NCBI GenBank assembly: GCA_019828595.1
Contig: JAHQRK010000044.1
Coordinates: forward strand, 124,001 to 188,000
Direction: 5' to 3'
Origin: Aphanomyces cochlioides
Taxonomy: Eukaryota; Oomycota; Saprolegniomycetes; Saprolegniales; Verrucalvaceae
Length of the DNA: 64,000 bases
Shown here: piece by piece, positions 10,688-21,897 of the stretch
Numbering within the stretch: the first letter of the stretch is position 1
How the letters are laid out: every line of letters starts with the position of its first letter
The notes under the pieces: model-generated
What the model saw: only the letters and a program-made list of their open reading frames with translations
Database searches by the model: none
What the model was told of the DNA's origin: nothing
Translations under genes and position numbers: made by a program

Positions 10688-10861
10688 CTCCAAGGGGAAT
10701 AGTTTTGATAATTGTATACTATAAATTGTTCAGTACAAATAAATGGATCGATCAAATCGGCCAATCATCACGTAAGTCCAAAATCTGGCTGAAAAGACAA
10801 TACCAAGAACTGGGAAACATCTCACGCACAAAAATAGATAATCAAGAGCGTAAAGAACGCC

Positions 10862-12769
10862 TTACAATCTACTGTTAAAAGCAAGAATACGAACTTGGTC
10901 GGGTACTTTTTGGGGGGCCCATCTTGGATCATACTTTTCCAATACGTTGGCGTCCACAACTTGGCTTATCTTGAACTCTTCCAACTTTTCTGGCTTGACA
11001 ACGAAATAGATCTCGACTGTCATTTCCTTCTTCATGCCAGCAGCTACAAGCTTCGACAGCACTGAATCAAAAAATTCCAGCTTGAGATCGTGCTTGGCTG
11101 CTATCGTCAATTGGATGAAGATAACTTTTGTGGCCACCATGTCAAAATACAAAGCATCATAACCGCCTTGGTTCCACTTGACGGGTTTCAGCCACTTTTT
11201 ATCAGCACAAATGTGATGCTCCTCTCCTTCACCTGTCGTCTTGAAGTTCTTCGTTGGGTCGAAAATATAGACATTAGTCATGGGTAGTTGAACCTTTTCT
11301 GAATTTACGTCAATGAGTTCGACTTTCTCTTGCTTTACTGATGCCAAAAACAGCCATTCATACAAATAGCCATGCATTGGAGGGGTTTTTGCCGCACCAA
11401 GATTGTTTGCTAATTCAACAATAGTGTCCTTACCCGACGCATTCACAAAGCAACTGAGAGCATATTCACTCACGGCATACCGTTCACGGTTCTTGTCCAA
11501 TCCATAGAGTCTGTTGATTTCATTCTTGTGATACATACCGACGCAATACTTCACTAGGTCAGCCTTGTTCGGTGTCGATTCAACAGCTTCTTCGATTAGC
11601 AACTTGATGGCGTCTGTTGAGAATTCAAACATGTATCGACATGAGCCACCAGCGTAGTAAAACTTTTTATCGATCATGTCGTTCAAATAACCATCAGCAG
11701 ATGAACGTGTTTCTTCATTCACGTCGGAGGGAGGGGTTGCTTCCAGATTGACCTTTACCGAATTCAAAAATTCTTGATCTTGAACGGCGATTCGGTATTC
11801 GTTTCGTGTCCAGGAATACATGAAGAAAAACTCAATACCATCGCGAATGACATCGGTTGTATTTGTCTTCCCAAGAGTTGACATGGAGGAGCAAATCACA
11901 AGACGATCACTTTCTTTGAGTTGTCCTTCGATATTTCGGAAGACTTCGATGTGATATTCGTATTCGTGGAATCCATCCAAACACACAAGAAGTGGTTTGT
12001 TATCATGAGATCTTGGCAGAATAAAATTCCGGCTACAATCGCGCCAAGCTTTTTTCGTTTCCATGTCCAGAAAGCGTGCAGAAGTCAGCTTCTTCAAATG
12101 GATCCAAATTACATGCCATTCTTTACGATTCAATGATGCCACATAACTCAGTGTGCACATGGATTTTCCCGTACCAGGGGGTCCAACAATGTAGCCTTTT
12201 TTCTTCTCTGCAATCACTCGATCGTTCAAAAACTGCCATAGCTCTTTGACTTGAGCGCGAGGATACAGCATGGTTTCTTTTTCAAGTCCAATATATGACC
12301 ACTTCAACAATGCACGTGGTATCATGACATATCTTCCGCTGATGTCAATTTGCGGAACCTGTGGTACTAGTTCCGGGGGAAGCACTGGTGCTGGTACAGG
12401 GAGAATTTCTGATACTTGCACAGCATCGACGTCCACACGTTGCTTCTTGTGAGGATTCTCCCAGACATCACGATCGGGAACAACCACCACGAGGGGACTG
12501 CTCATGTTTGCGTCGTACTGGGTCATTTCTTGGGTTGGGTGAAGAGAAACTGGATTCTTCACTTTTAATGCGTCCATGTCGGAGTAGACTTTGAGTTGCG
12601 CAGCGACAATACCTTCAGGAAGGATCGGAGAGACTTTGGCATACACAGCGTCCTTAAAGTCGTCAATGCGGCAATTAGGTCCTGACTGCATCTTCACGCT
12701 GGATTCCTCCATCTTTGGGGTCTGATTGGCATCAACCAGGATATACCAGACGCAGAGCTCACTTGCCAT
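10862..12769 (-). CDS. CRN (Crinkler)-type effector-like protein, copy A (CRN1)
   Basis: 635 residues, single exon. I chose the ATG at 12767-12769; upstream codons lie in frame but start with GTG and sit in the conserved promoter block. Residues 1-100 look like the ubiquitin-like CRN header, ending in the typical PLVVVVP; there is no LFLAK motif and no obvious signal peptide. A P-loop NTPase follows, with Walker A GPPGTGKS at 196-203, a Walker B-like LLVCLDGFHEY and a CSSMSTLG strand. The C-terminal 100 residues (GGYDALYFD...VIFIQLTI) fit the restriction-endonuclease-fold domain described for CRN proteins. In other oomycetes such proteins are host-nucleus-directed effectors; that role here is inferred. 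The palindromic transposon ends 61 bp beyond the stop. Confidence 0.85.
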   Translation of the reverse strand: MASELCVWYILVDANQTPKMEESSVKMQSGPNCRIDDFKDAVYAKVSPILPEGIVAAQLKVYSDMDALKVKNPVSLHPTQEMTQYDANMSSPLVVVVPDRDVWENPHKKQRVDVDAVQVSEILPVPAPVLPPELVPQVPQIDISGRYVMIPRALLKWSYIGLEKETMLYPRAQVKELWQFLNDRVIAEKKKGYIVGPPGTGKSMCTLSYVASLNRKEWHVIWIHLKKLTSARFLDMETKKAWRDCSRNFILPRSHDNKPLLVCLDGFHEYEYHIEVFRNIEGQLKESDRLVICSSMSTLGKTNTTDVIRDGIEFFFMYSWTRNEYRIAVQDQEFLNSVKVNLEATPPSDVNEETRSSADGYLNDMIDKKFYYAGGSCRYMFEFSTDAIKLLIEEAVESTPNKADLVKYCVGMYHKNEINRLYGLDKNRERYAVSEYALSCFVNASGKDTIVELANNLGAAKTPPMHGYLYEWLFLASVKQEKVELIDVNSEKVQLPMTNVYIFDPTKNFKTTGEGEEHHICADKKWLKPVKWNQGGYDALYFDMVATKVIFIQLTIAAKHDLKLEFFDSVLSKLVAAGMKKEMTVEIYFVVKPEKLEEFKISQVVDANVLEKYDPRWAPQKVPDQVRILAFNSRL

Positions 12770-14544
12770 CTTCAGAAGTTGCGCGCGAAAAAATGATTCT
12801 GACCTGTCTCGTTTGCAAATCTGCTTGTTAAAATTGATAAATAATATATTATCTTTCACAGGATATTCATCATCTCACCTTGCTTCGATGGCTTTGGTCG
12901 TATCCTTGTCTAGACCCGGTACTGCTACAACTCGCTCCATGCGATGCACAAGATCAAATGGCTTGTCGTATATTTTGACGAGATCCACCCAGATTCGTCC
13001 TCGTCAGTTGATGCCAGCTCGAATGACAATCGTGCAAACATAACGAGGGTTGTGTGGGAAATATCCACGCCAAGACGGCCGACCTCCGTCGACGTATCGA
13101 ATTGTGCGGCATTCCAACTTGTCAAATGGAATTGATCGCGGCGGCAAAGATCATGAAGGAGTCAAGGTCCATTTTGTTAGATTTGTCATGGTTCCAGCCA
13201 GCTCATCACCGAACGTTGTCACTTGGATGGACGGTTGCGACGAAGAGAGAGGACAGACCGACGGATATTGACGTCTATATTGCTTACACGCCGACTCTGG
13301 CATTTGACAGTGTGGGGTGAATCGAGCACATGGCTAGCATCCAGAAGGACTACATGCTCTTTGTACTGATATTTTACCCAGACTCACATGATGTGCGTGA
13401 CGGTAAGTCTCTCGTTTTAATTCTTCCATGATGATCAATTTACGTACACACGTTGCTAGAATGAATTATGGAAGAAGACGAACGGGCGCTAGTAGTCCAT
13501 TTCGTCGAGAATATTTCCTGGCCGCGTAAAGCGACGAAAGGTGTTGTGTCCCCACAAATTATGGAGACACTGATGAGTACATCATAAATTGGATATTTCA
13601 CCGTGCAAACGATGTATCCACGACAATTCAAAAGCCAAACCATGGACCCACTTCTCTTCGAATGAGCCCGTTCTCCCTCTTCCAGCGTATTTCATCAATG
13701 CGCCGCAAAAGGACTTGGACTTGTCTCGGCATTGTGTCGAGGAAAATTAGAATTCTCGTCAATGCCAGCTAGCTGTGTGGACGCGAATCGGCGGCGTGAC
13801 ATCTCCTCCTCGACCAGCTTTCGAGCACTTCCAAGTTGTCACTTTGGCTTGATTCACAGCGATGCCAAACTACTGAATTCCGTTGGACGACGCTTCAAAG
13901 GTGCGAGGTTTCACGACGCCGTCTTCGTTCATCAAATTCCACCACTGCTTTGAGCTCCAACATCGTCCAAAACGCATGTACATGCGTATTCCAAGCGAGA
14001 AAACGAATGTCGACAGTGAGAACGACGTTAATTCGCACGAAATCGACGCGCCGAAGGGCAACAAGCTCATCTGTGACTCGTTCATCCCCGCGACGGTCAG
14101 TCGACGACACATGTCGCTTTTTTCCAGAGTGATTTCCATCACGAGAATCGCCGCACAGACACCGCGACAAAGTTTACGATTCAATGCTGACGAACAACCA
14201 AGTGCAAGCAGACAAAACACCACGAAGTTCATGCGCACCGTCGTCGACGTGTGGTCGAACTGGGAGGGATTTTTGATGCGACTCATGGCCAGAAACAAAG
14301 TCTTCTCCATCCTTCATCCTTCGCAATCTCCACTACAGTATGTACGATATATACCGAGGGGAAGTAAACATCGCGCGTGTTGTCGACCTCATCCGATTGC
14401 AGTTGGTGATGAAGAGGATAATCAAAGGCGTGTTCAACCAGGTGGTCGAATTTTGTTCAATCAAATGGCGGTCGAAATTTTACCCAACTGAAACATCACT
14501 TCGCCCTTTTTCCAAGTGTTGACGCATTCATCCTTCGGCTCTCC
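12770..14544. other. Non-coding; conserved between the duplication copies, no gene recognised
   Basis: Contains the CRN1 promoter block, then about 1.6 kb nearly identical to 55149-56923. Open frames of up to about 200 codons exist on both strands (for example 13883-14491 plus and 13870-14310 minus) but overlap each other, are interrupted by stops one frame away, and show no domain I know. The segment 13440-13660 is an inverted relative of the remnant at 5431-5655. I read it as decayed coding DNA. Confidence 0.5.
12828..12859 (-). promoter_or_regulatory. AT-rich block conserved upstream of all CRN genes
   Basis: TTAAAATTGATAAATAATAT followed by ATTATCTTTCAC, about 60-90 bp before the CRN1 start. 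The same block precedes CRN3 (55207-55238) and, slightly shortened, CRN2 (35822-35846). CRN2 is otherwise much diverged, so the conservation suggests a core promoter or initiator element. Confidence 0.5.
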
Positions 14545-16972
14545 ATGGCGTCGCAGAGTAAACTTGCCGGGGCGGCGGGTCTTTCCGTCATTGCGTTGAG
14601 GCCACAAGGATGCAGACAACGCGTGCAACCTCAACTCGCAGTATACGCCAGAGAAGAAGAAGGGACAAGACAAGAAAGTCGCGATCAACAAGGTAGATAT
14701 ATCCGCCTTTCTCGCGACGGCAACTAACGATCGATCTATCGCAGGACTTCTTTGATCGCTTTATGCGACTCTTCCGCATCATCGTGCCCAGTTTGTGGAC
14801 GCCAGAAGTCGCCTATGCGGTCCTCGTCGCGGGCCTCTTGGCCGCCCGTACGTCGTTTGACATCACGATTCTGCAAATGATGACATCGATTGAACGCGCC
14901 ATGTAATTCTGCCGCAAAATTACCTAAACAACTCATGGAACCTTTGTAGTATCGGCCGCTCGTCCAAGGATTTCATCCACCATTTGACGCGCTTTCTCCT
15001 CATTATGCTTCCCGCCTAGGTCGTCAACTGCCTGCTCAAATATGGCCAAACGGAGCTCAGCCTCCGCTTCCGCACGCGCTTGTCGACCTTCCTCTACACA
15101 AAATACCTCCATGAGTACACGTACTACAAGGTGTCGAACCTCGACACGCGCATCACGAACCCCGATCAATTGCTCACGGTAGAAATTCCCATCCGATTTG
15201 CGTTTCTTAGGATATCTAGGTCGACGTTGAGCGTTTTGCGACGTCCGTCTCGGATTTATACTCGAATGTGACCAAGCCGCTCTTGGATATTTCCATCTAC
15301 GCGTTCAAATTGACAGGATCGATCGGTATCTCCGGTCCGTTGACCATGCTTGGCTATTTGGTCGGCTCGGGCGTCTTCTTGACATGGTTGCGTCAACCGA
15401 CGGGCCGTTTTACCGTCGCGGAACAACGCCTCGAAGGCAATTACCGCTTTATCAATGCGCGCTTGATCACCCACAGCGAAGAAATTGCCTTCTACCACGG
15501 CAACGAACGCGAACATTCGATTCTCCAATCGTCCTACGATGCGTTGATCAACTTGATCCGTCAGTCGCAGCAATTCCGCTTCTCGATCAGCGTCGTGGAC
15601 AACATCATTGCGAAATATTTCGCCACGGTCGTCGGCTTTTTGCTCGTCTCGCGGCCATTTTTGGACTTGAACGACCCTCGTCATGCCAATTCAAGCCATG
15701 CCGATCGCATGGAAGACTACTTTCGATCGGGCAAAATGGTAAAGAACTCCCAAAAAACCGAGTGCTTACGATATATATCATTCTAGTTGATGAAATTGGC
15801 CGAAGCGATGGGTCGATTGGTGCTTTCTGGCCGTGAATTGACGCGTCTGGCGGGCTTTACGCTCCGTGTGACCGACATGATCCAAGTCCTCCACGATTTG
15901 CACAACGGGCAATACACGCGCACGATGATTCAGAACGAAGACGGGATTGAAAAGCAAAAGGGAACGATCGAGTACCAAGACAATGTGATTGAATTCCAGG
16001 TACTAACTACCACATTTCTATCGATATAATCGGTCGCGTCTGTAGAATGTCCCGCTCATGACTCCCAACGGCGACGTCTTGGTGCGATCGCTCTCGTTCA
16101 AGGCACGCTTTCTTCCTCCTTGCAGCGTCTAAAGCTTGAATTTTAGGTCGAATCGGGCATGAATGTCGTCGTCTGTGGCCCCAATGGCTGCGGTAAGAGT
16201 TCGTTGTTTCGCATCCTCGGTGAACTTTGGCCCATGTTTGGCGGCAAGGTAACAGTTTCCAGGTTGTTGTCATCCTCATAGTGTTTCTGTGTGTTTAGCT
16301 CGTCAAGCCAGCTCGTAGCCACTTGTTTTACATTCCCCAACGTCCATATTTGACCTTGGGTACGTCGTAAACTCATACATGGCGCTGAGAGAACTGTCTG
16401 AAGGATCGCTCCGGGATCAAATTCTCTACCCCGACACGATTGAAAAGATGCACGCTGCCAAGCGCACCGACACGGACTTGCTAGAGTTGCTCAAGCTTGT
16501 ACAATTGGAATACTTGGTCGATGGTACCTCGAGTTTCAAATTTGTGGCTTTAATTCTACGACTTTTATTGCGTAGATGGCTGGGATGTCGTCAAGGACTG
16601 GGCAGATGTCTTGAGCGGTGGGGAAAAGCAGCGACTGGCCATGGCACGGTGAATTTTCTCGCTGTTTCTGCGGAAATTTGATGGTCATGCTGTGTAGTTT
16701 GTTTTACCACGCGCCTCAACTTGCCATTTTGGATGAATGCACGTCGGCGGTGAGCGTCGACGTGGAAGGGCTCATGTATGCATACTGCAAACAACAAGGC
16801 ATTACGTTGTTCACCGTCTCGCACCGCCACTCGTTGTGGAAATACCATGAATATGTTCTCCAAGTACAATTACATCCTCTAACTCTGTTTGAAACGTTTG
16901 GAATAGTTTGACGGCCGTGGCGAATACTCGTTCCGCAAGATTGAGCCGACCGATGTCGTCTTTGGCTCGTAG
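14545..16972 (+). pseudogene. ABCD-type peroxisomal half-transporter, copy A, inactivated
   Basis: Homologous exon by exon to the intact gene at 56924-59371. Two disabling changes are visible. A 20 bp deletion in exon 1, after 14598, removes sequence present at 56978-56997 and shifts the frame after about 18 codons. A TAG at 15017-15019 replaces a Ser codon (TCG at 57416-57418). The rest, including the Walker A region near 16180, the signature LSGGEKQ near 16615 and the Walker B LDECTSA near 16733, is unchanged. Decay is therefore recent and one active copy remains in the duplicate. A downstream start is possible but would lose the N-terminus and still meet the TAG. Confidence 0.88.
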
Positions 16973-18385
16973 ATGATGGTCTCCTCTTGATGCTTCTTCA
17001 ATTTCATATCGTTTGTCTTGACGAGGACGTATAGCCGAATGGCCAACCCGCCGATATTGACCACGAGATCCTTTTGGATGGTCAATGACGGCGCATTGCG
17101 CGCGGAATGCTCGAGCATTTTCTTGGAGAGCACCAGCAGGACTAGACACAGCAGTCAGAGCTCAATCGACTCTCTCCAACGAGTACCAGCGGTGCCATTT
17201 GGACGGAGAACACGAGCCATTTCCTGCAGCGCTTTCGGGTACAACCGACTGTTCTTGGTGGCATTGCCGCATTGAATGCCAAATGGCATGTCGACCAAAA
17301 TGCGGTCGACGCTCTCAGGTCGAAGCGGCAGTCGTTCGCTGCTCCAGAGACACACTGCAGCTCGTGGCGACTGCTCCAAGTTGACTCGAGCTTGAGCGAC
17401 GGCGTCAGGGCTCACATCACCACCGAGTCCAAACACGGGAGCTAGAGGGAGTTAGATCCTGAAAAGACGCAGAAAGAAGACGAACCCCAGTGAGAGCTGC
17501 AAGCTGGAATCGTCCCCACGCCACACATGCAGTCCAAGACAACGTCGCCAGCGTTACAAGTCGCTAGCTGGAGCATCAAGTAGGCAGTGCTGGGACGAAG
17601 TGTTGACATGTATTGGAAGGAAGCGAGTCGTCGAGGCTCCGGAGCGAGACGAGCACCGCGAAAGTTGATCGTCTTGGGATCTGCCGCCAAGGAAATACCA
17701 CAGATAACGTCGTGGTGCATGACAATCGCTACGACTTCCAAGTCGAAGTCAACGAGTGAGACGGTCCAGTTAAACTTGCGCACGATGGCAGCTCCAACTT
17801 TTCCGGCAATCACCTCGGAGGAGTACTTGTGCGTGCCATCACGAACACACGACGCTCGGAATCGAATGGACGATTCTGTCGATGGAACATGGAGCTTCCA
17901 CAGCGCAAGAGCCTCGTTCCAGCGAGAGGATTGCTCCACTAGCGTCTAAAAAAAAGTATGATGTGATCAATACGACGCGATAGGTCGCTTGGCATACCGC
18001 AATTTGCTCGGGTCCAGCAACTTCATCCGTGGTTGTCAATGTGTCAGAGTGGGCAATATATGCTAGAAACGCCTATGGAACGGGATTAAAGAGCTAGCAA
18101 CAGAAATATTTACTTGAACAGAGCAGAGACTCTTGACTCTCTCAGGCGACGACGTCGTGTGGACGACAAGTTTCCCAACAGCCGCTTGACCGCGCTCGAC
18201 ATCAAGACGTAGCTTTCGCTCTGGATCGGCATAAAGCGTGAGCACCTCGATCGAGACAACCTACGTCCACACGCTTAATCAACTATGTCCAAGCTCCTTC
18301 TTGCCTCTAGCTTCTCCTGAATCTCCGCAATCGCCAAGTCTTCCAGGCCGCGGATGACCAGCAACAAGTACGCCGCGACCACCAT
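16879..18385 (-). CDS. THUMPD3: THUMPD3-like tRNA (guanine-N2) methyltransferase, copy A
   Basis: Six exons by hand (18385-18305, 18260-18114, 18072-17998, 17945-17486, 17441-17187, 17141-16879), 426 residues. The THUMP domain lies around residues 105-200 ([15 protein letters not shown]). The Rossmann methyltransferase domain has motif [11 protein letters not shown] at 239-248 and catalytic motif IV DMPFG at 305-309, identical to that of THUMPD3. Near the end [15 protein letters not shown] matches the last conserved strand. Family members methylate G6/G7 in tRNA together with TRMT112. The first intron is GC-AG. The last exon runs antisense across the terminal exon of the ABCD gene. Copy A keeps Gly where copy B has Arg in GLGGD after motif I. 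Start: the only ATG before the [11 protein letters not shown] strand. Confidence 0.85.
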
Positions 18386-18395
18386 GTCAACTTGA

Positions 18396-18512
18396 AACCC
18401 CTACACCCACGATTCTATAAACCCCTTAAACCCTTCACCCCGACACAACAATCCTAAAACCCCCACACCCCAACGTATAAACCCCTAAACCCCTGCACCC
18501 CCGTTGTCTTTC
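18396..18512. repeat. C-rich telomere-like tract at the duplication breakpoint
   Basis: Irregular copies of TAAACCCCT/TTAAACCC/CTAAAACCCCC-like words, resembling degenerate (CCCTAAA)n. The tract lies between the divergent methyltransferase and PPR genes. Similarity to copy B ends inside it (18438, matching 60837). It could also serve as a shared promoter region. Confidence 0.6.
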
Positions 18513-18582
18513 TAAGCGTTAAAGTATAAAACGTGTTTGAAGTTGTGTGAGTGGCCTTGACCAATAAATTGATTTCGAGAGT

Positions 18583-21254
18583 ATGTTGGCTGCTGCTGCG
18601 CTGGTCAAGCGGTCGCTCCGTCCGCTGCTTTTAAAGGATTCCAGAGCATTTCACGCCTCATCTGTGCTTCTGAAGCGTCGAGATGGCGCCTCTGGATCCA
18701 TTGTGAAAACGCCGCGTCAATTCTCCAAGCCGATGACGAAGCAGGAGAAAAAGAAGAAAGACATCAGTCGCGGCCACAAAGACCACGTTGGACGCATGCG
18801 AGCGATGAAATACGAAGCAAAGCAACTCGAAAAACAAGAAGCTGCCTTCACAGCGTTCGAGCAAGACGAAGAACTGCTCAAGGAATACGATCGAGCGTTT
18901 GAAGAAACGATCAACGCAGGTTCAATGACTCAACATAATTGATGGAATTGATCATGATCTAGGCCGCCACCGCGAGTACATCTATGCTGATGTGATTGAT
19001 GTGACGCTCCGAGATCTCAATCCTGACGACGTCGCGGCGGATTTCTACCGCCTCAAGCCCAAAGATCAAACGATTGAACTCCTCAACGATCTCATGCGCG
19101 TCTACGCCATCCACAAACGACCAGAAGAGACTGAAGCTATCTTGGCTCAGCTAGAGCAGCACAATCCCGATGCTCCTATTCCAGCGACCCCAGTGCCGAC
19201 GGCAGAGGTTCGTTTCTCCAGTCTGTAGTTCCATCCTCAATGAATTCCATCAGGAGTCGACATCGAATGAGCTTGTTGTGGCCCCCAAGCGAAAGCTCTC
19301 TCCGCGGCTGATCGCCAACGAAAAGACATATGTCTATCACATTTCAGCGCTGGCAGAAACCAAGCAAGCTGCCAAAGCTGTGCGCGTCATGGGTCGCATG
19401 AAAGAACTCGGCGTGGAAGTCACTGAAGAAACGTACAATGCCGTCATGCAAGCTTGCAACCGCAGCAAACGCCCCGACTGGGCTTACAACGTCAGTATTT
19501 CTACATGGATCTCGTCAGTGACGTGGTGTTTTGCCGTAGATCTTTGAGAAAATGCAAGCTCAAGGCATCCAACCCAGTGGTGTTTCCTTTACAATTCTCA
19601 TGAACGCCTCGATTGCTGTTGGCGACATTGACCGCGCCTTTGAAACCTTCCACATCATGCGCTCGTACGTCGAAGAGCCCGGCATTGTTGCTTTTACTTC
19701 ACTCATTCATGGGTATTTTCGTCGTTCTTGCGATTAAAATTCTCCTTTTCTGACTGCTAGGTATGCTAAAATTGGCCGAGTCGAACGCTGCGTCTACTTG
19801 CTCGAAGATATGATTGATTTCCGCATCACGCCCAACAATTATACCTACAATAGCTTGATCTACGCATGCTCCAAGTCTTACCATTATGCCCATAAAGCGT
19901 GGGAATTCTTTTATGAGATGCAAGATCAATATGATATTATCCCAGTAAGACTAACCGCCCCAGTGAAAAAAAATTGAGTTTATCCCATAGGACGTCGTGA
20001 CTTATGCGTATATGATGAGCGCTGCAGCTCGCCATGGTGATATTCGAAGCGCCGAGAAGCTCCTGTACTTGATGGAAAAGCATGCTGTGCCTCAAACGTC
20101 GACGATTTTGATCTCGCTCATCAATGTGTACGCTCGTGCGCAAATCAAGTCGATCGTCCGAAAGGCAAAGTGCAATATTCCACCACCCGAGCCTCTCATG
20201 CCGATCATGTCGAACGAGAAGACGGAATGGGACGAAGACGGCAACATTATTGACTTGGATCGCCCTGGCCAAAAAAAGTAGTGCCGAATTGTTGCAACGG
20301 AAGTCTCAAAATGAGTTTTGTAGTGTCTACTCGGACCATAATATGGGCTATGACGAAGATTTTGACGAAGACGAGTTTGACAATGAAGACGACTATGACA
20401 GTGTTGAATGGGGGGAAGAGGGCAACAGCCCAGTCAAGACGAAAGGTTTGACCGAGGAAGAGCAGGAAATCCTCAAGCGCTACATGGTAAGCCCGCTCAG
20501 AAACGCGGAGAGATAATTATACATTTACTAGGTGGACCGCAAACCCATTGCCTTGCCTGGCCTTCCCGAAACGATCGGCTCCAAGGATGTTGAAGAAGTT
20601 GAAGACCTCGCTGAAGTCGACACGCTCGCTTGGAACCCGATGGACTATGAAATCTTCAACCATTTCCAAAACTCCAATCGTGACAAGGCGCAAGCCATCT
20701 ATGAAAAATGCCTCGAACTCCACGGGCCATCGTCGGCGCTTCTTAATACCATGCTTAGCACACACGCCAATGCTCTACGTCTCCGTGATACGCGGGAATT
20801 CTTGGACGTTGAGTTTGCCAAACACAATATTAAACCTGATATCTTCACGTACCGCAGCCTCATGCGCATGTACACCCGTGCAAAACGACCCCAGCTGGCA
20901 CTCGACCTTGTGCGTGAGTTGCATGAAAAGGGTATTCAACCCGACGCGACGTTCTATGGCTATTTGGTCAACTATTTCGCCAAACAGCGCAAGTTGCGCA
21001 GTGCAATGGAAGTGCTGGAAGAAATGGACCGCTACGGCTTGCGCATTGAAGAAAAGGACGCCTATGTGCTGCGGCAACTCGTCAAGAAATACGGTATCTA
21101 CACGGAACTCTTGTCGGAAGACCCCAATGCAATCCATAGCATGAGCCACGCCGAGTTGATGGAAATGCGACGGGAACGCGCAGCAGCCATCCAAGACAAC
21201 AAGAAATACAACCGTAAATTCTACATTCCAAGACGCTCGGAAGAGTATCTCTAA
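18583..21254 (+). CDS. Mitochondrial pentatricopeptide repeat (PPR) protein
   Basis: Eight exons (18583-18919, 18963-19207, 19254-19490, 19540-19712, 19761-19944, 19991-20277, 20324-20486, 20532-21254), 782 residues, all joins in frame with introns of 43-49 nt. The N-terminus (MLAAAALVKRSLRPLLLK) is a clear mitochondrial transit peptide. About nine 35-residue PPR motifs are visible, in two blocks: roughly residues 215-420 (for example TYNAVMQACNRSKRPDWAY and FTSLIHGYAKIGRVERCVYL) and 585-715 (TYRSLMRMYTRAKRPQLAL). They are separated by a highly acidic linker (DEDFDEDEFDNEDDYD). PPR proteins bind organellar RNA and act in its processing or translation; the target is unknown. Single copy in this window: the duplication stops just upstream. 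Confidence 0.92.
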
Positions 21255-21897
21255 GTCGTAATTCATAGTTTTGCTCCATAAATCTCTCGTCTAGTTTGTA
21301 GAGCTCATCTGCAAATCGACTTTGAATTTTTTTAGCTTCTTACAACAATGGCTAGGGGAATAAAGAGTTGGACGGGGGGATCCACGCTAACTCGTGGCTT
21401 TTTATTTAGGACTGACATCCAAGACTTTGTCGGAATCTGTAGCGACTTTCGCATTGACTTCTTCGAAATTGCACAAATTCAGTGGGGGTCCTTGATAAAA
21501 GTGACAACATGAGCCTTGATTATTTGGAATGACTTTGTATGCAGTGGAAATCTTCAGACTTTTTCGACCGGCCTGTGAAAATGATCATAATTTGAAATCC
21601 ACGTTGAGATGCGTTCGAAACAGCACATCTTAGCCCAGAAGTCACAACTACTTTCGTTGTCTGACTAAACTGATGTCGATGGAAATGCCCCCAGATAAAT
21701 GTGCCTTGTGCCGCAATTCTAGCCGTAATGCTCATCAAGATAGTTGCAATCACCGCCACGTCTTTTTCGCTGACTTCTTGAATGAGATTCGGGACAGCAA
21801 GTCTGCATTTATCCCCTCCGTCTATGCCAGATTTCAGCAATTGCAACACATTGTGGTGTCTTGGGCTTGAGATGGAATCTTTTGACATTTGAAATTT
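21255..21897. other. Mostly non-coding, possible remnant of an eIF2B-like subunit (minus strand, 21520-21888)
   Basis: A minus-strand frame of 122 codons at 21520-21888 contains strings loosely like eIF2B alpha/beta/delta family proteins (TARIAAQGTFI, a Ser before Val/Leu strands, IMIIFTGRSKK where the family has VIVTEGRP). It lacks both ends of the family domain and has no neighbouring exons that I could join. I treat it as a tentative gene fragment. The rest of the interval is the PPR 3' flank and unassigned DNA. Confidence 0.25.

Larger units (their letters stand above)
5913..10800. mobile_element. 4.9 kb palindromic DNA transposon (IS630/Tc1-mariner superfamily) with two inverted two-gene arms
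   Basis: Directly seen: 5913-8342 (2430 bp) and 8371-10800 (2430 bp) are reverse complements of each other without any indel that I could find. I spotted only three base differences by eye (near 5939/10774, 7856/8857 and 8296/8417). A 28 nt spacer lies at the centre. The outer ends start TTGTCTTTTCAGCCAGATTT and are flanked by TA (5911-5912 and 10801-10802). Each arm carries an inward-reading transposase gene and an outward-reading gene of unknown function. The homologous site in copy B (53163-53190) lacks the element and reads straight through, so the boundaries are well defined. The arms could in principle be an assembly fold-back, but the clean insertion boundaries at both ends argue for a real element. 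Confidence 0.88.
3252..18438 (+). repeat. Segmental duplication, copy A
   Basis: Collinear with 52128-60837 over about 8.7 kb once two insertions (about 3743-5425 and 5913-10800) are removed. The unit runs from the last codons of the giant receptor gene through a CRN gene, about 1.7 kb of non-coding DNA, an ABCD transporter gene and a THUMPD3-like methyltransferase gene. Most of it appears nearly identical by eye, except the CRN core and the region before the CRN gene. In copy A the unit is followed by the PPR gene; in copy B it is followed by membrane-family debris. The right breakpoint lies in the C-rich tract at 18396-18512. Confidence 0.93.

Noticed and set aside
5913..10800. Palindrome as pure assembly artefact
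   Set aside because: Both outer boundaries coincide with TA-flanked transposon ends and an empty counterpart exists at 53163-53190; a random fold-back would not stop there. Long reads are still needed to exclude it fully.
13883..14491. 202-codon plus-strand frame in the duplicated non-coding interval
   Set aside because: The duplicate copy is cut short by TAA at 56702, the opposite strand has a competing frame of similar length, and no domain is recognisable.
18396..18512. True telomere or chromosome end
   Set aside because: The words are irregular, the tract is only about 120 bp, and genes continue on both sides; it is at most an interstitial telomere-like tract.
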